Below are positions 33,283 to 41,388 of a stretch of DNA of 64,000 nt, one piece after another. The notes below the pieces were generated by a model that had not been told where the DNA came from, did not search any database, and was given only the letters and a program-made list of their open reading frames with translations. A program made the translations under genes and the position numbers. Source of the stretch: Phycisphaerales bacterium (GTDB lineage: Bacteria; Planctomycetota; Phycisphaerae; UBA1845; Fen-1342); NCBI GenBank assembly GCA_022839625.1, contig JALHJL010000012.1, positions 1 to 64,000 on the forward strand, given 5' to 3'. The first letter of the stretch is position 1. Every line of letters begins with the position of its first letter.

Positions 33283-34197
33283 GTGACGACAAGTGCGAAG
33301 AAGATCCGAGCCCTTATCGGAGTTGGCTTCCTGGCCGCGTTGGCTCACTCAGCTTCCGCCCAGGATTGTGCGGCCGCCAGGAGCGCGGCGCAGACGGATC
33401 CCAAGGACATCGTGCAGACGGCGATCGCGGCCGGCCAGTTCAAGACGCTGGTCAAGGCCGTCGAGGCCGCCGGCCTGGCCGAGACGCTGGGCGGCAAGGG
33501 GCCTTTCACGGTCTTTGCGCCCACCGACGAGGCGTTCGCAAAGCTGCCGGACGGTGCGCTGGAAGGGCTGCTGAAGAACCCGGAAGCGCTCAAGAGCGTG
33601 CTCCTCTACCACGTGGTTCCCGGCAAAGTCATGGCGGCGGATGTCGCCAAGCTCAAGTCCGCCAAGACCGTACTCGGGCAGTCGGTGGCGATTGATGTGT
33701 CGGGCGACGTGCGCGTCGACAACGCCAAGGTCGTGAAGACCGACGTCGCGGCCAGCAACGGCGTGATCCACGTGATCGACACGGTAATTATGCCCAGGAG
33801 CGACGTCATCGAGGCGGCCCGGGCCGCCGGCTCCTTCAAGACGCTGCTGACGGCGATCGACGCGGCCGGCCTGACCGACACCCTGCGCGGCGACGGGCCG
33901 TTCACCGTCTTCGCGCCGACCGACGACGCCTTCGCCAAGCTGCCAAAGGACACTCTCGACGCGTTGCTGAAGGACAAGGCCACGCTGACGTCGATCCTCA
34001 CGTACCACGTCGTCCCTGGCAAAGTCATGGCGACCGACGTCGTGAAGCTGACCGAGGCCAAGACCGTTCAGGGCCAGAGTGTGAAGATCGCCGCGGCGGG
34101 CGGCGTCATGGTGGACAACGCGAAGGTGGTGAAGACCGACGTTCCGGCGACCAACGGCGTGATTCACGTGATCGACACGGTCATCATGCCGAGTTAG
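33283..34197 (+). CDS. Secreted protein with two fasciclin (FAS1) domains
   Basis: 304 residues from GTG 33283, with AAGGAG 7 bases upstream. Signal peptide (IGVGFLAALAHSASAQ). Two FAS1 domains of about 130 residues follow (about 40-170 and 172-304), each with GPFTVFAPTDxAFAKLP, YHVVPGKVM and NGVIHVIDTVIMP. The two are very alike (about 70% by eye), so the gene grew by a recent internal duplication. FAS1 domains mediate adhesion. No membrane anchor is visible after the signal peptide. Confidence 0.93.
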   Translation: MTTSAKKIRALIGVGFLAALAHSASAQDCAAARSAAQTDPKDIVQTAIAAGQFKTLVKAVEAAGLAETLGGKGPFTVFAPTDEAFAKLPDGALEGLLKNPEALKSVLLYHVVPGKVMAADVAKLKSAKTVLGQSVAIDVSGDVRVDNAKVVKTDVAASNGVIHVIDTVIMPRSDVIEAARAAGSFKTLLTAIDAAGLTDTLRGDGPFTVFAPTDDAFAKLPKDTLDALLKDKATLTSILTYHVVPGKVMATDVVKLTEAKTVQGQSVKIAAAGGVMVDNAKVVKTDVPATNGVIHVIDTVIMPS

Positions 34198-34255
34198 TTC
34201 CGGGCCGCTTACTCCGCTGAACGTGACTGATTGCTCAGAAAGGAAGGAATTAGAT

Positions 34256-34477
34256 ATGAAGACGCTGGATATCATCGCTGCGATTTTGCTGGTGGTTGGC
34301 GGTTTGAACTGGGGCCTAGTGGGCGTGGCGAACTTCGACCTGGTCGCCGCGCTGTTCGGCAGCGGGTCGATTCTCGCCAAGGCGGTGTACACGCTGGTCG
34401 GTCTGGCCGCGGTGTACCAGGCGGCGTCGCTGCGGGCGATTCAGAAGCGCTGGAACGCGCAGCCCGCTACGGCGTAA
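34256..34477 (+). CDS. DUF378 small membrane protein
   Basis: 73 residues with two membrane helices: IIAAILLVVGGLNWGLVGV and ILAKAVYTLVGLAAVYQAAS. The LVVGGLNWGLVG motif defines DUF378 (YuzA-like) proteins, whose function is unknown. AAGGA lies about 10 bases upstream of ATG 34256. It follows the fasciclin gene by 58 bp on the same strand. Confidence 0.93.
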   Translation: MKTLDIIAAILLVVGGLNWGLVGVANFDLVAALFGSGSILAKAVYTLVGLAAVYQAASLRAIQKRWNAQPATA

Positions 34478-34502
34478 CCGCGATTTCAGGCCCCTGCCCT
34501 AA

Positions 34503-34648
34503 CAGTCCGCCGCAGAAGCGTAGCGCCGGACCTCCGTGTCCGGCGAGGATTCCATTCGGCTCGAGAAACGTCGGACACCCGCCACGGCGGGCAGGCTCAG
34601 GTCCGACGCTACGGGTGAGCGGTCCACGAGGAGTTCTGCGGCGGACTG
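34503..34648. repeat. CAGTCCGCCGCA-family palindromic element, copy 1 (146 bp)
   Basis: Perfect 15-bp terminal inverted repeats, CAGTCCGCCGCAGAA and its complement. Inside: GTAGCG...CGCTAC arms and two hairpins (GCCGGAC with GTCCGGC at 34526-34544; CCCGCC with GGCGGG at about 34578-34591). No coding capacity. Lies between DUF378 and the SOUL gene. Confidence 0.88.
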
Positions 34649-34745
34649 CCAACAGGGAGCGCCCGGTCGCGTAGACCGGGCGCTGCCTGGTGCGCTGTAA
34701 GCAAACCAGGCGCGAATTGGCGCGTTGGCTTTCGGAGTCTGTTCA

Positions 34746-35552
34746 ATGCTCAAGTTTGCGGTCGTATCGGGTACCGTTCTACTGGCCGTTGGGCTCCTCG
34801 GGACTATCGCTCTGCTGACCGTCGGTTGCAGCTTGCACCGCCCGGTGCCACGGGCGCACGGCCCCGAAGGCATCGCGGAGCATGGTGCCAGCGCCATTGC
34901 ACTCGGGACCGTGGAGGCGTCGGACGACGCCGGAGCACCTGCGGTGAAGCGTGTCGGCGGAGACATGCAGGCGATCACGGAGTTCGTCAACGGTGAGTAT
35001 CGCAGTGGCGTGCGCCGAATAGCGACGCCACTGCCGGAGGGCTATCCGGCGCCGACGCCGCCCGGCGCAATTGAGCTCAAGCACTACCCGCCCGTCCGGC
35101 GTGCCGGCATCGGCGGAAGCATGTCGCCGGATTGGGGCATGAACTTCGCGTTCTTCCCGTTGTTCAATCACATCAAGCGGCGCGAGATCGCGATGACCTC
35201 GCCCGTCGAGGTGGATTACGAGGGGCTCGGGATGCCCGGCGCGACCAAACCGACTGAGTGGACGATGTCATTCCTTTACCGCACGCCCGAGCTGGGCGCG
35301 GCAGGTGTTGACCCCAAAGACGAGCGCGTCCTTGTCGAGGATACCCCGCCGGTCACCGTTGTGGCGCTCGGCATGCGCGGACCGTACAAGCTGGATCGCG
35401 TGAACGCCGGCCTGGCGATTCTCCACGACTGGTTGGCGGGCCAGTCGGAGTGGGCGGAGGCGGGCGACCCGCGCGCCTTGTTCTACAACGGTCCGGAGGT
35501 TCGTGCGCGCGACAAGTGGTTGGAAGTGCAGCTCCCGGTGCGCCGAAGATAA
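34746..35552 (+). CDS. SOUL haem-binding family protein, membrane-anchored
   Basis: 268 residues. N-terminal hydrophobic segment with a possible lipobox (LLTVGC, Cys28). The SOUL domain covers about 85-265: IELKHYPPVRRAG, FFPLFNHIKRREIAMTSPV, WTMSFLYRTPELG, VVALGMRGPYKLDRVNAGLA. In eukaryotes SOUL/HBP proteins bind haem; bacterial ones are poorly studied. The family P-V-R/P-E motif and the I-A-M-T-x-P-V motif are both present. ATG 34746 has GGAG upstream; an in-frame TTG at 34725 is less likely. Confidence 0.88.
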   Translation: MLKFAVVSGTVLLAVGLLGTIALLTVGCSLHRPVPRAHGPEGIAEHGASAIALGTVEASDDAGAPAVKRVGGDMQAITEFVNGEYRSGVRRIATPLPEGYPAPTPPGAIELKHYPPVRRAGIGGSMSPDWGMNFAFFPLFNHIKRREIAMTSPVEVDYEGLGMPGATKPTEWTMSFLYRTPELGAAGVDPKDERVLVEDTPPVTVVALGMRGPYKLDRVNAGLAILHDWLAGQSEWAEAGDPRALFYNGPEVRARDKWLEVQLPVRRR

Positions 35553-35680
35553 CGAGGCGCGCCATTGGTCAACCGGTGCATCCTGCCCCTTGAGGGCACG
35601 ACCGGTGAAGACCACGCAGGGAAGAACCATAGACAACGACTCGAGTCTGTGCCCCAGTAACGCGAGCCAGGAGATCTCGA

Positions 35681-36610
35681 ATGCTACCGTCATCCTCTCC
35701 CGTGGTAACCCTCACCAGTCCGCCGCAAGAGTGTAGCGCCGGCGTCTCGCCGGTGTTCGGCCCAGAGAAACTTCTGCGGCGGACTGTCATGGCATTGGCC
35801 GCGGGCGGCCTTCTTCTTTCCGGCTGCTCGAGCCCGATGCCCTGGCCGGAAAGCCCGCTGTATGAACTGCCCACCAACGATCCGAACTGGGCCGCACCCG
35901 CCAACAAGGAAGAGGCCAGGGCGGCGATGGCGGGACTCTATGCCCACTACGACATCGTCGCCTACGACGGCGAGACGGCCAACGGCCCGCTGGCCACGTT
36001 CATCGTCTCGTATGGCTTCACGGACCTGGTCATCGAAGATGGGGAACTTGTCGCGTACGACCGCTTCTGCCGTGCCCGGTATATCGCCAATCAGAACTTC
36101 GATACGATCTTCTCGGATGCCGCCACACAGGCCATTCAGCCTCCCGGCGCGATTTGCGAGGTATATGAGGAGAATGGGGAGTGGAGGCTCCGTCGTCCGG
36201 TGACGCCGACGCTCAACGGTATTGCCGGTGACCCGGAAGTGCCGCTTTCCATGGACCGAAACGACCCTCTAATAAGCGACGACGACCACGACGGAAAGCC
36301 GGGCGTGACCGTAGGGGTGAAGCTGTTCGGCTTCATCGAAGGGGAGATCTACATTGCCCGCCGCGAGATCTTCGCAAACGAAATGACGCTTTACTCCGAT
36401 GGCAGCTTGCGCGGCAATGTCATCGACGACTCGGAACAGCTCGTGATCGGGGCATCACTCGCGATTCTGGACACGCCCAACAACCCGCCCCAGCGGCGCG
36501 ATCCCGGCCTGAATCCGATCATCCTGATACCGGTCGCAGAGGACATCGACACCTGCGAAGAACTCATGGCGATTCGAGATTCGCTGTTTCCGCCTGAGCC
36601 GCGATTCTGA
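35681..36610 (+). CDS. Lipoprotein of unknown function with repeat-derived N-terminus
   Basis: 309 residues from ATG 35681, which has AGGAG at 7 bases. The lipobox is LLLSGC (Cys49), after a hydrophobic stretch ALAAGGLLLSG that begins at an internal ATG (35789). Residues 12-35 are coded by a 71-bp palindromic repeat; its right end codes for LLRRT, the basic part just before the hydrophobic core. The mature part is acidic with no recognised domain; a Cys pair (RFCR, AICEVYEENGEW) is notable. Either start is possible; the strong SD favours 35681. Confidence 0.75.
   Translation: MLPSSSPVVTLTSPPQECSAGVSPVFGPEKLLRRTVMALAAGGLLLSGCSSPMPWPESPLYELPTNDPNWAAPANKEEARAAMAGLYAHYDIVAYDGETANGPLATFIVSYGFTDLVIEDGELVAYDRFCRARYIANQNFDTIFSDAATQAIQPPGAICEVYEENGEWRLRRPVTPTLNGIAGDPEVPLSMDRNDPLISDDDHDGKPGVTVGVKLFGFIEGEIYIARREIFANEMTLYSDGSLRGNVIDDSEQLVIGASLAILDTPNNPPQRRDPGLNPIILIPVAEDIDTCEELMAIRDSLFPPEPRF
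35716..35786. repeat. CAGTCCGCCGCA-family element, copy 2 (71 bp)
   Basis: Ends CAGTCCGCCGCA and TGCGGCGGACTG (12 bp perfect) with GTAGCGCCGGCG and a short CGCCGG hairpin inside: a short form of copy 1 lacking the right inner hairpin. It ends 2 bases before ATG 35789, inside the lipoprotein reading frame. Confidence 0.85.
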
Positions 36611-36830
36611 AGCGACGTATGCCGTGCATGCCAGGGCTCGGCGCAAACGCGCCAGCGTCCGGGTGGCCACGGCGGCATCTCGCCGGAGTGTTTCAGTGCG
36701 GGAAAGAGAAGTGTTTATACTGGGAACTGGAAGCACGATGCCAGCGAGGTTGAAGCAACGGCGGGATGCGAGGTTTGGGATCATGACTGGCCGTTTCGCA
36801 GATTCTGAGGTCGTGCGGGGCCGTGCCCTG

Positions 36831-38222
36831 ATGGCGATGCTACGGCCCGCCGCGCTGTTCCTTGCCGTGCTTGCTTCGCCAGCGGCGTGGGCTGAACTGT
36901 CGGATCCGGGCCCGCATGGCGCCGGATGGGTCGGGGTTTCGGTGCCTCGCCCGGGTGGCGGCAGCTTCAATGCTCTGCTGTTCTACCCGGCCACGACTTC
37001 CGGGCAGGGAGCCGCCTACGATGGCAGCGGCGCCCCGTATCCGGGCATCACATTCGGTCACGGCTGGATTACAGCCGTCACGCGCTATCAGAGCACGCTG
37101 GAGCATCTCGCGAGCTGGGGCTACTTCGTGATCGCAAGCGAGTCATACGGCGGCCTGTTCCCCGACCACTCCGCCTTTGCCGACGACCTGCGCTGGTGCC
37201 TGACCTATCTTGAGAACCAGCACGCGAATCCAGGCTCGTGGCTCTACCAGCAAGTCGATACGGCCAACTTCGGGGCCTCCGGCCACTCGATGGGCGGCGG
37301 CGCAAGCATTCTCGCCACGCAGCGCGACCCGCGCATCCGCGCGCTGGTGAACATGGCCGCGGCGGAGACGAACCCGTCGGCGATCGCCGCAATCGCCGGC
37401 GTATTCGTACCCGTCTGTCTTATCGCCGGCGACGAGGACTCGATCGTGCCGCCGTCGGGGCACACGATCCCGATGTACGACAACGCGTCTGCTCCGCGCC
37501 GGCTGCCCCTGCTCGACGGCGGCTGGCACTGCGGCTTTCTCGACAGCAGCTTCTTCGGCTGCGACAGCGGCTCGCTACCCCGCGCGACCCAACTCACCCT
37601 GACGCGCGGCCTGCTCACCAGCTTCTTCGACCTCTACCTGAAGAACGATCAGACCGTCTGGCGGAAGGTCTGGGGTCCGGATTTGCACTCGGAGCCCTTG
37701 GTCGACAACACGCGTGCCGATCCGGGGATTGCGCTGGAGCCGAATCAGGCCAGCACGCACGGGTTTGGCGGGCAGGCGGTGCAGGTCGAGTTCCTGCTGA
37801 CCAACGCCGGCCCGCTGCCGGCCGGCTACGCGTTGCTCGTAGAGGACAACCTGTGGCCCACGACGCCGACGCCTTCGCAGACGGCCGTGCTCAACCCCGG
37901 CGAGTCGGTGATCGTGAACGTAACCGTCGAGATTGCCGAAGGCCCAGGAACGGGAACGGACATTGCCCTGCTCAGCGCACGTTCCGATCTCGATAGCGGG
38001 ACGCGCAGCTACGCGACGCTGTTGACTCAACGGCGGCTACGCGGGGACATGAACGGCGACGGTGTTGTGGATCTCGCGGACTTCGCCGCCTTCGTGGATT
38101 GCCTCGCGGGTCCGGAGGTCGAGGTGCCGGGCGGCTGCCAGGAAGCCGACCTCGACTTGGACGTTGACGTCGACGTGGTGGACTTCGCGGTGTTTCAGGT
38201 CAACTTCGGAGCGGGCCCGTGA
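36831..38222 (+). CDS. Secreted alpha/beta hydrolase with dockerin-like tail
   Basis: 463 residues from ATG 36831 (upstream in-frame ATGs at 36783 and 36738 exist but add non-signal sequence). Signal peptide AMLRPAALFLAVLASPAAWA. The hydrolase part resembles chlorophyllase/PET-hydrolase-like esterases: VSVPRPGGGSFNALLFYPAT, SHGYI-like FGHGWITAVTRYQ, nucleophile in GHSMGGG, Asp in AGDEDSIVPP, His in GGWHCGF. A beta-sandwich segment follows, then a dockerin-like double EF-hand region (GDMNGDGVVDLADFAAFVDC and DLDLDVDVDVVDFAVFQVNF). Predicted exported esterase; substrate unknown. Confidence 0.83.
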   Translation: MAMLRPAALFLAVLASPAAWAELSDPGPHGAGWVGVSVPRPGGGSFNALLFYPATTSGQGAAYDGSGAPYPGITFGHGWITAVTRYQSTLEHLASWGYFVIASESYGGLFPDHSAFADDLRWCLTYLENQHANPGSWLYQQVDTANFGASGHSMGGGASILATQRDPRIRALVNMAAAETNPSAIAAIAGVFVPVCLIAGDEDSIVPPSGHTIPMYDNASAPRRLPLLDGGWHCGFLDSSFFGCDSGSLPRATQLTLTRGLLTSFFDLYLKNDQTVWRKVWGPDLHSEPLVDNTRADPGIALEPNQASTHGFGGQAVQVEFLLTNAGPLPAGYALLVEDNLWPTTPTPSQTAVLNPGESVIVNVTVEIAEGPGTGTDIALLSARSDLDSGTRSYATLLTQRRLRGDMNGDGVVDLADFAAFVDCLAGPEVEVPGGCQEADLDLDVDVDVVDFAVFQVNFGAGP

Positions 38223-38279
38223 GTGCGGCCTCATGAGGTCGCAGTGGTCGCTCTCGATCGGTACCCAAGGAGCCTCGCT

Positions 38280-38828
38280 GTGATACGTACCGCTAGTTGT
38301 GCTTTCTCTGGCGCGTTGCTCGCCCTGGTCGGCGGCTGCGCCCCAAACCTCGAGGCGTTCTTCCCTCCGCTAGCCGCCGTTTCGGAGGTCGAGCTGACCC
38401 GTTACGCCGGCACGTGGTACGAGATCGCCCGGTATCCCAACTGGTTCGAGCGCGGCTGCGCTGGCGTGACGGCGGAATACACGCTCCGCGACGATGGCAG
38501 CGTCGGCGTCCTGAACATCTGCCGCACCCCGCAGGGCGCGGAGCGCAGCCGGATCGAAGGACGCGCGACCGTCGAAAACCCGCAGGAGCCTGGCAAGCTG
38601 ACCGTGTTCTTCGCGACCGCGCCGTTCGGTGCGCCGTACTGGATTCTCGCGCTGGGAGCCGACTACGAGTACGCGGTCGTAGGTGACCCGAGCCGGAGCT
38701 TCCTCTGGATCCTCAGCCGCACCCCCACGATGGACCCTGCGATATACGAGTCGCTTCTCGACCGGCTGCCCGAATGGGGCTACGACCCGGCGCGCCTCGA
38801 GACCGTGCCGCAGCCCGGCAACGCCTGA
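38280..38828 (+). CDS. Lipocalin-family lipoprotein (Blc-like)
   Basis: 182 residues from GTG 38280, with AAGGAG 7 bases upstream. Lipobox VGGC (about residue 20). Lipocalin motif GTWYEIARYPNWFERGC, then GVTAEYTLRDDGSVGVLNIC and FLWILSRTP, as in bacterial lipocalin Blc, an outer-membrane lipoprotein that binds lipids. About 160 mature residues is normal. It ends one base before a 146-bp palindromic repeat. Confidence 0.92.
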   Translation: MIRTASCAFSGALLALVGGCAPNLEAFFPPLAAVSEVELTRYAGTWYEIARYPNWFERGCAGVTAEYTLRDDGSVGVLNICRTPQGAERSRIEGRATVENPQEPGKLTVFFATAPFGAPYWILALGADYEYAVVGDPSRSFLWILSRTPTMDPAIYESLLDRLPEWGYDPARLETVPQPGNA

Positions 38829-38829
38829 C

Positions 38830-38975
38830 CAGTCGCCGCATGGCGGCCCTTCCGCGACCGGCTGAAAACGCCCCGCAATCCTGCGTCCGCCACTCGCCAC
38901 GGCGGGCAGGTCGCTACAGGCGACTCGCTGCGGCGAGCTCAGGGCGGACGCTACATCGCCTTGTGCGGCGGACTG
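38830..38975. repeat. CAGTCCGCCGCA-family element, copy 3 (146 bp)
   Basis: Left end CAGTCGCCGCA (one C missing), right end TGCGGCGGACTG; the same length as copy 1 and with inner GC-rich hairpins and a CGCTAC motif. It occupies the whole gap between two convergent genes: it starts one base after the lipocalin stop and ends directly at the stop of the oxidoreductase gene. It is well placed to act as a two-way terminator. Confidence 0.75.
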
Positions 38976-40154
38976 TTACGACATCTCCACCCACGCCCCG
39001 CCCTGTTCGTGGCTCCGCACCGCCGCCGCGATGAACGCGATGCCCATCCGTCCGTCCTCGACGTTGGCGTATTGGCTGCCGTCGCAGTGGAACGGCTGGT
39101 GGTCCAGGTACGCCCGCACGTCCTGCTCGAAGCAGCGGTGTAGGCGCGCAAACGCGTCGTGAAACGCCTCCGGATGCCCCGCCGGGATGTTCGGCTCCGC
39201 CATCAGCTCGGCCGGCAGGTCCTTCAGGAACCCGTCGTTGGCTGCCACGGCACCCCGCCAATACACCCGGTCCGGCTGGCCCGGCAGGCGGATGATGAGC
39301 TTCTCCGGCTCCTCCTGCACCCAGACGAGCGAGCCCTTGGTCCCGTTTACCTCGATGCCCAGGTCGTTCTTGTGCCCGATCGCGATCTGCGACGCCCGCA
39401 CCAGCGCCCGGCCGCCGTTGTGCAGCTCGCAATACGCGGTGAAATGGTCGTCGAGCTGCCGGCCGGCGACGAACGTCTCAAGCTGGGCGCGCACGCGTTT
39501 GACCTCCAGCCCGGTGACGTAGCGCAGTTGCATCAGGGCGTGCGTGCCGATGTCTCCGCCGCAGCAGCTCGCCCCCGCGCGCTTCGGATCGACCCGCCAC
39601 TCGGCCTGCATGACGCCCTTGTCTTCCGTCCGGTCGGCCAGCCAGCCCTGAAGGTAGTAGGCATCGACCCAGCGCACATCGCCCAGCAGCCCACTGCGGA
39701 CGATGAAGCGGGCGAAGCGGCTGGTCCAGTGCCCCAGGTACGTGTGCGCGACGCCGAAGGGGATCTTGCGGTGCTCGACGGCGGCCACGAGCTGGTTGGC
39801 CTCGGCGAGGGTGACCGTCAGGGGCTTCTCGCAGAAGACCGGGATGCCCGCCGCCAGGCACTTCATCGCCGGGTCGAAATGCACGTGGTTCGGCGTGACG
39901 ATCAGCGCGTAGTCGATCCGCTCGCCGACGGGCTTCTTCGCCTCGGCGGCAATCAGCTCGTCGTAACTCGGGTAGCCGCGGATCGGATAGGGCCAGTCCG
40001 CGGCCTCCTGCATGGCGAACGCGGGGTCCGGGTGCAACGCGCCGGCGACGACCCGTCGCGTGCCGTCGAAGTGGATTGCCCGCTCGTGCGGATGAACGAT
40101 GAATGCACCGCCGCCGCCGCCGATCAAGCCCACGTTGAGAGGTCGGGTTGCCAT
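38976..40154 (-). CDS. Gfo/Idh/MocA-family oxidoreductase
   Basis: 392 residues; GGAGG lies 5 bases before ATG 40154. N-terminal Rossmann motif VGLIGGGGGAF, DYALIVTPNHVHFDPAMKCL, catalytic lysine in FCEKPLTVTLAEAN, and GGDIGTHALMQLRYVTG with Asp and His conserved. The C-terminal half ends in AIHCDGSQYANVEDG-like YANVEDGRMGIAFI. NAD(P)-dependent sugar or cyclitol dehydrogenase; substrate unknown. Unlike the gene at 9283-10347 it keeps the catalytic residues. No signal peptide. Confidence 0.92.
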   Translation of the reverse strand: MATRPLNVGLIGGGGGAFIVHPHERAIHFDGTRRVVAGALHPDPAFAMQEAADWPYPIRGYPSYDELIAAEAKKPVGERIDYALIVTPNHVHFDPAMKCLAAGIPVFCEKPLTVTLAEANQLVAAVEHRKIPFGVAHTYLGHWTSRFARFIVRSGLLGDVRWVDAYYLQGWLADRTEDKGVMQAEWRVDPKRAGASCCGGDIGTHALMQLRYVTGLEVKRVRAQLETFVAGRQLDDHFTAYCELHNGGRALVRASQIAIGHKNDLGIEVNGTKGSLVWVQEEPEKLIIRLPGQPDRVYWRGAVAANDGFLKDLPAELMAEPNIPAGHPEAFHDAFARLHRCFEQDVRAYLDHQPFHCDGSQYANVEDGRMGIAFIAAAVRSHEQGGAWVEMS

Positions 40155-40239
40155 GGTGCCTCCTTGGTTGCGAATGTCGTGGTAACGAGGGGGATTGTCG
40201 GGCGCACGGGCCGCGTGCTCAAGCGGGCGGCGCGGTAGA

Positions 40240-41004
40240 ATGGCGGTGTCACCCGAGAAGCCGGGAGCCGTGTTGGACGACGAGCAACGAGTTGCAGACG
40301 TGCGGCGTGTAACCAGCGGCGACGCCGACGCGCTCCAGCGCCTTGTCATCCACTATCACGCCGCACTGCGCCGGGCGGTGGCGTCCGCGCTACCCGACGA
40401 TCTTCGCGGCCGACTCGATCCGGATGACATCCTGCAACAGGCGTACATCGCCGCCTTCCGTTCCGTGGTCGCGTCCGGATCGTGCACTGGACGTCCCGAC
40501 CCGAGCTGCGACCCCGCAACGTCCGGGCTCTGTACCGGGAGTCCCCAGCCGAACCGCGACCGCGAGGGAGCGGTCTCCTTCGACACCCCCGCCGGCTTCT
40601 ACACGTGGCTGAAGGCGATCGCGCTGGCGCGGCTGAAGGACGCGGAGCGAAGACTGCGGCGGCGGAAGCGCGATGTCGCCCGCGAAATCCGCGGCGTGCG
40701 CGACCGCCGAGATGGGGCCGAGTCCTATCCCGACCTGCTGAATCGCCTGTCCGGCCGCGGGTCAACGCCGAGCCGGCACGTCGCAAAGCACGAGGCCGTC
40801 GCGGCGGTGCTGACGAGCCTGGCCCGGCTGAACGATGACCAGCGGGAGGTCGTGCGGCTGCGATTTCTGGAAGCCCGGCCGGTCGCGGAGGTCGCGGAGC
40901 GGCTGGGCAAGACGGAGGGTGCGGTTCACATGCTCTGCCACCGGGGGCTGAAGGCCCTGCGCGGGCACTTGGGGTCGATCACGAACTACTTGACGCACCT
41001 GTAG
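40240..41004 (+). CDS. ECF-family RNA polymerase sigma factor
   Basis: 254 residues. Region 2: LQRLVIHYHAALRRAV and DPDDILQQAYIAAFRSV; region 4: LARLNDDQREVVRLRFLEAR, then VAEVAERLGKTEGAVHMLCH. Between them, at about residues 83-118, lies an insertion rich in Cys/Pro (GSCTGRPDPSCDPATSGLC, PQPNRDREGA) not seen in usual ECF factors of this type. A GTG/ATG choice upstream exists (40195); ATG 40240 gives the normal N-terminus. It lies beside an FGE-domain lipoprotein and near a Ser/Thr kinase, a common planctomycete grouping. Confidence 0.9.
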   Translation: MAVSPEKPGAVLDDEQRVADVRRVTSGDADALQRLVIHYHAALRRAVASALPDDLRGRLDPDDILQQAYIAAFRSVVASGSCTGRPDPSCDPATSGLCTGSPQPNRDREGAVSFDTPAGFYTWLKAIALARLKDAERRLRRRKRDVAREIRGVRDRRDGAESYPDLLNRLSGRGSTPSRHVAKHEAVAAVLTSLARLNDDQREVVRLRFLEARPVAEVAERLGKTEGAVHMLCHRGLKALRGHLGSITNYLTHL

Positions 41005-41028
41005 CGCTGGGCGGGCGAGCGGGGCGTG

Positions 41029-41063
41029 GCTGTCAGCTCTCAGCGGCCAGCCGTCAGCCAGCA
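41029..41063. repeat. Heptamer array (five units, GCTGTCA type)
   Basis: GCTGTCA, GCTCTCA, GCGGCCA, GCCGTCA, GCCAGCA in register, 24 bp after the sigma factor stop. Confidence 0.7.
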
Positions 41064-41195
41064 ACTCAGGCCTCGGTGCCTGACGCAGATGGCAGGCAAC
41101 CGCCAATAGCATCGGCTGTTGCGCAGCATCGGCCGCCCCTGGCCGACGTTGTGGCCAGCGCGTGGTTGCGCGGCGCGTTCTGATTCGACCGCTGG

Positions 41196-41227
41196 GTGGC
41201 TCCGTGGCTTCGTGCCTTCGTGGCTTT
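41196..41227. repeat. Octamer array (four units, GTGGCTTC type)
   Basis: GTGGCTCC, GTGGCTTC, GTGCCTTC, GTGGCTTT. The same octamers, in reverse complement, occur inside the kinase gene at 45154-45177; 17 bases (TGGCTCCGTGGCTTCGT) are identical. Confidence 0.75.
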
Positions 41228-41388
41228 TTTCTTCCCTTCCGCGTTAGGCCCGGCCGGGAATGGCGGTCCTAGGGCTGGAGACGCAGACGGCCCGGGGATT
41301 TCCAGGGGGCCGGCGAATGACGGTCCAGTGTGAACGCCCGACCGCGGGAGCTGGGTTGGTGCTTGTGCTACGACGAGGAGAGCGAGCC

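Larger units (their letters stand above)
41005..41388. other. Gene-free region with two short tandem arrays
   Basis: 384 bp. Heptamers at 41029-41063 and octamers at 41196-41227 are listed separately. A T-rich stretch (CTTTTTTCTTCCC, about 41224-41236) follows the octamers. Confidence 0.5.
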
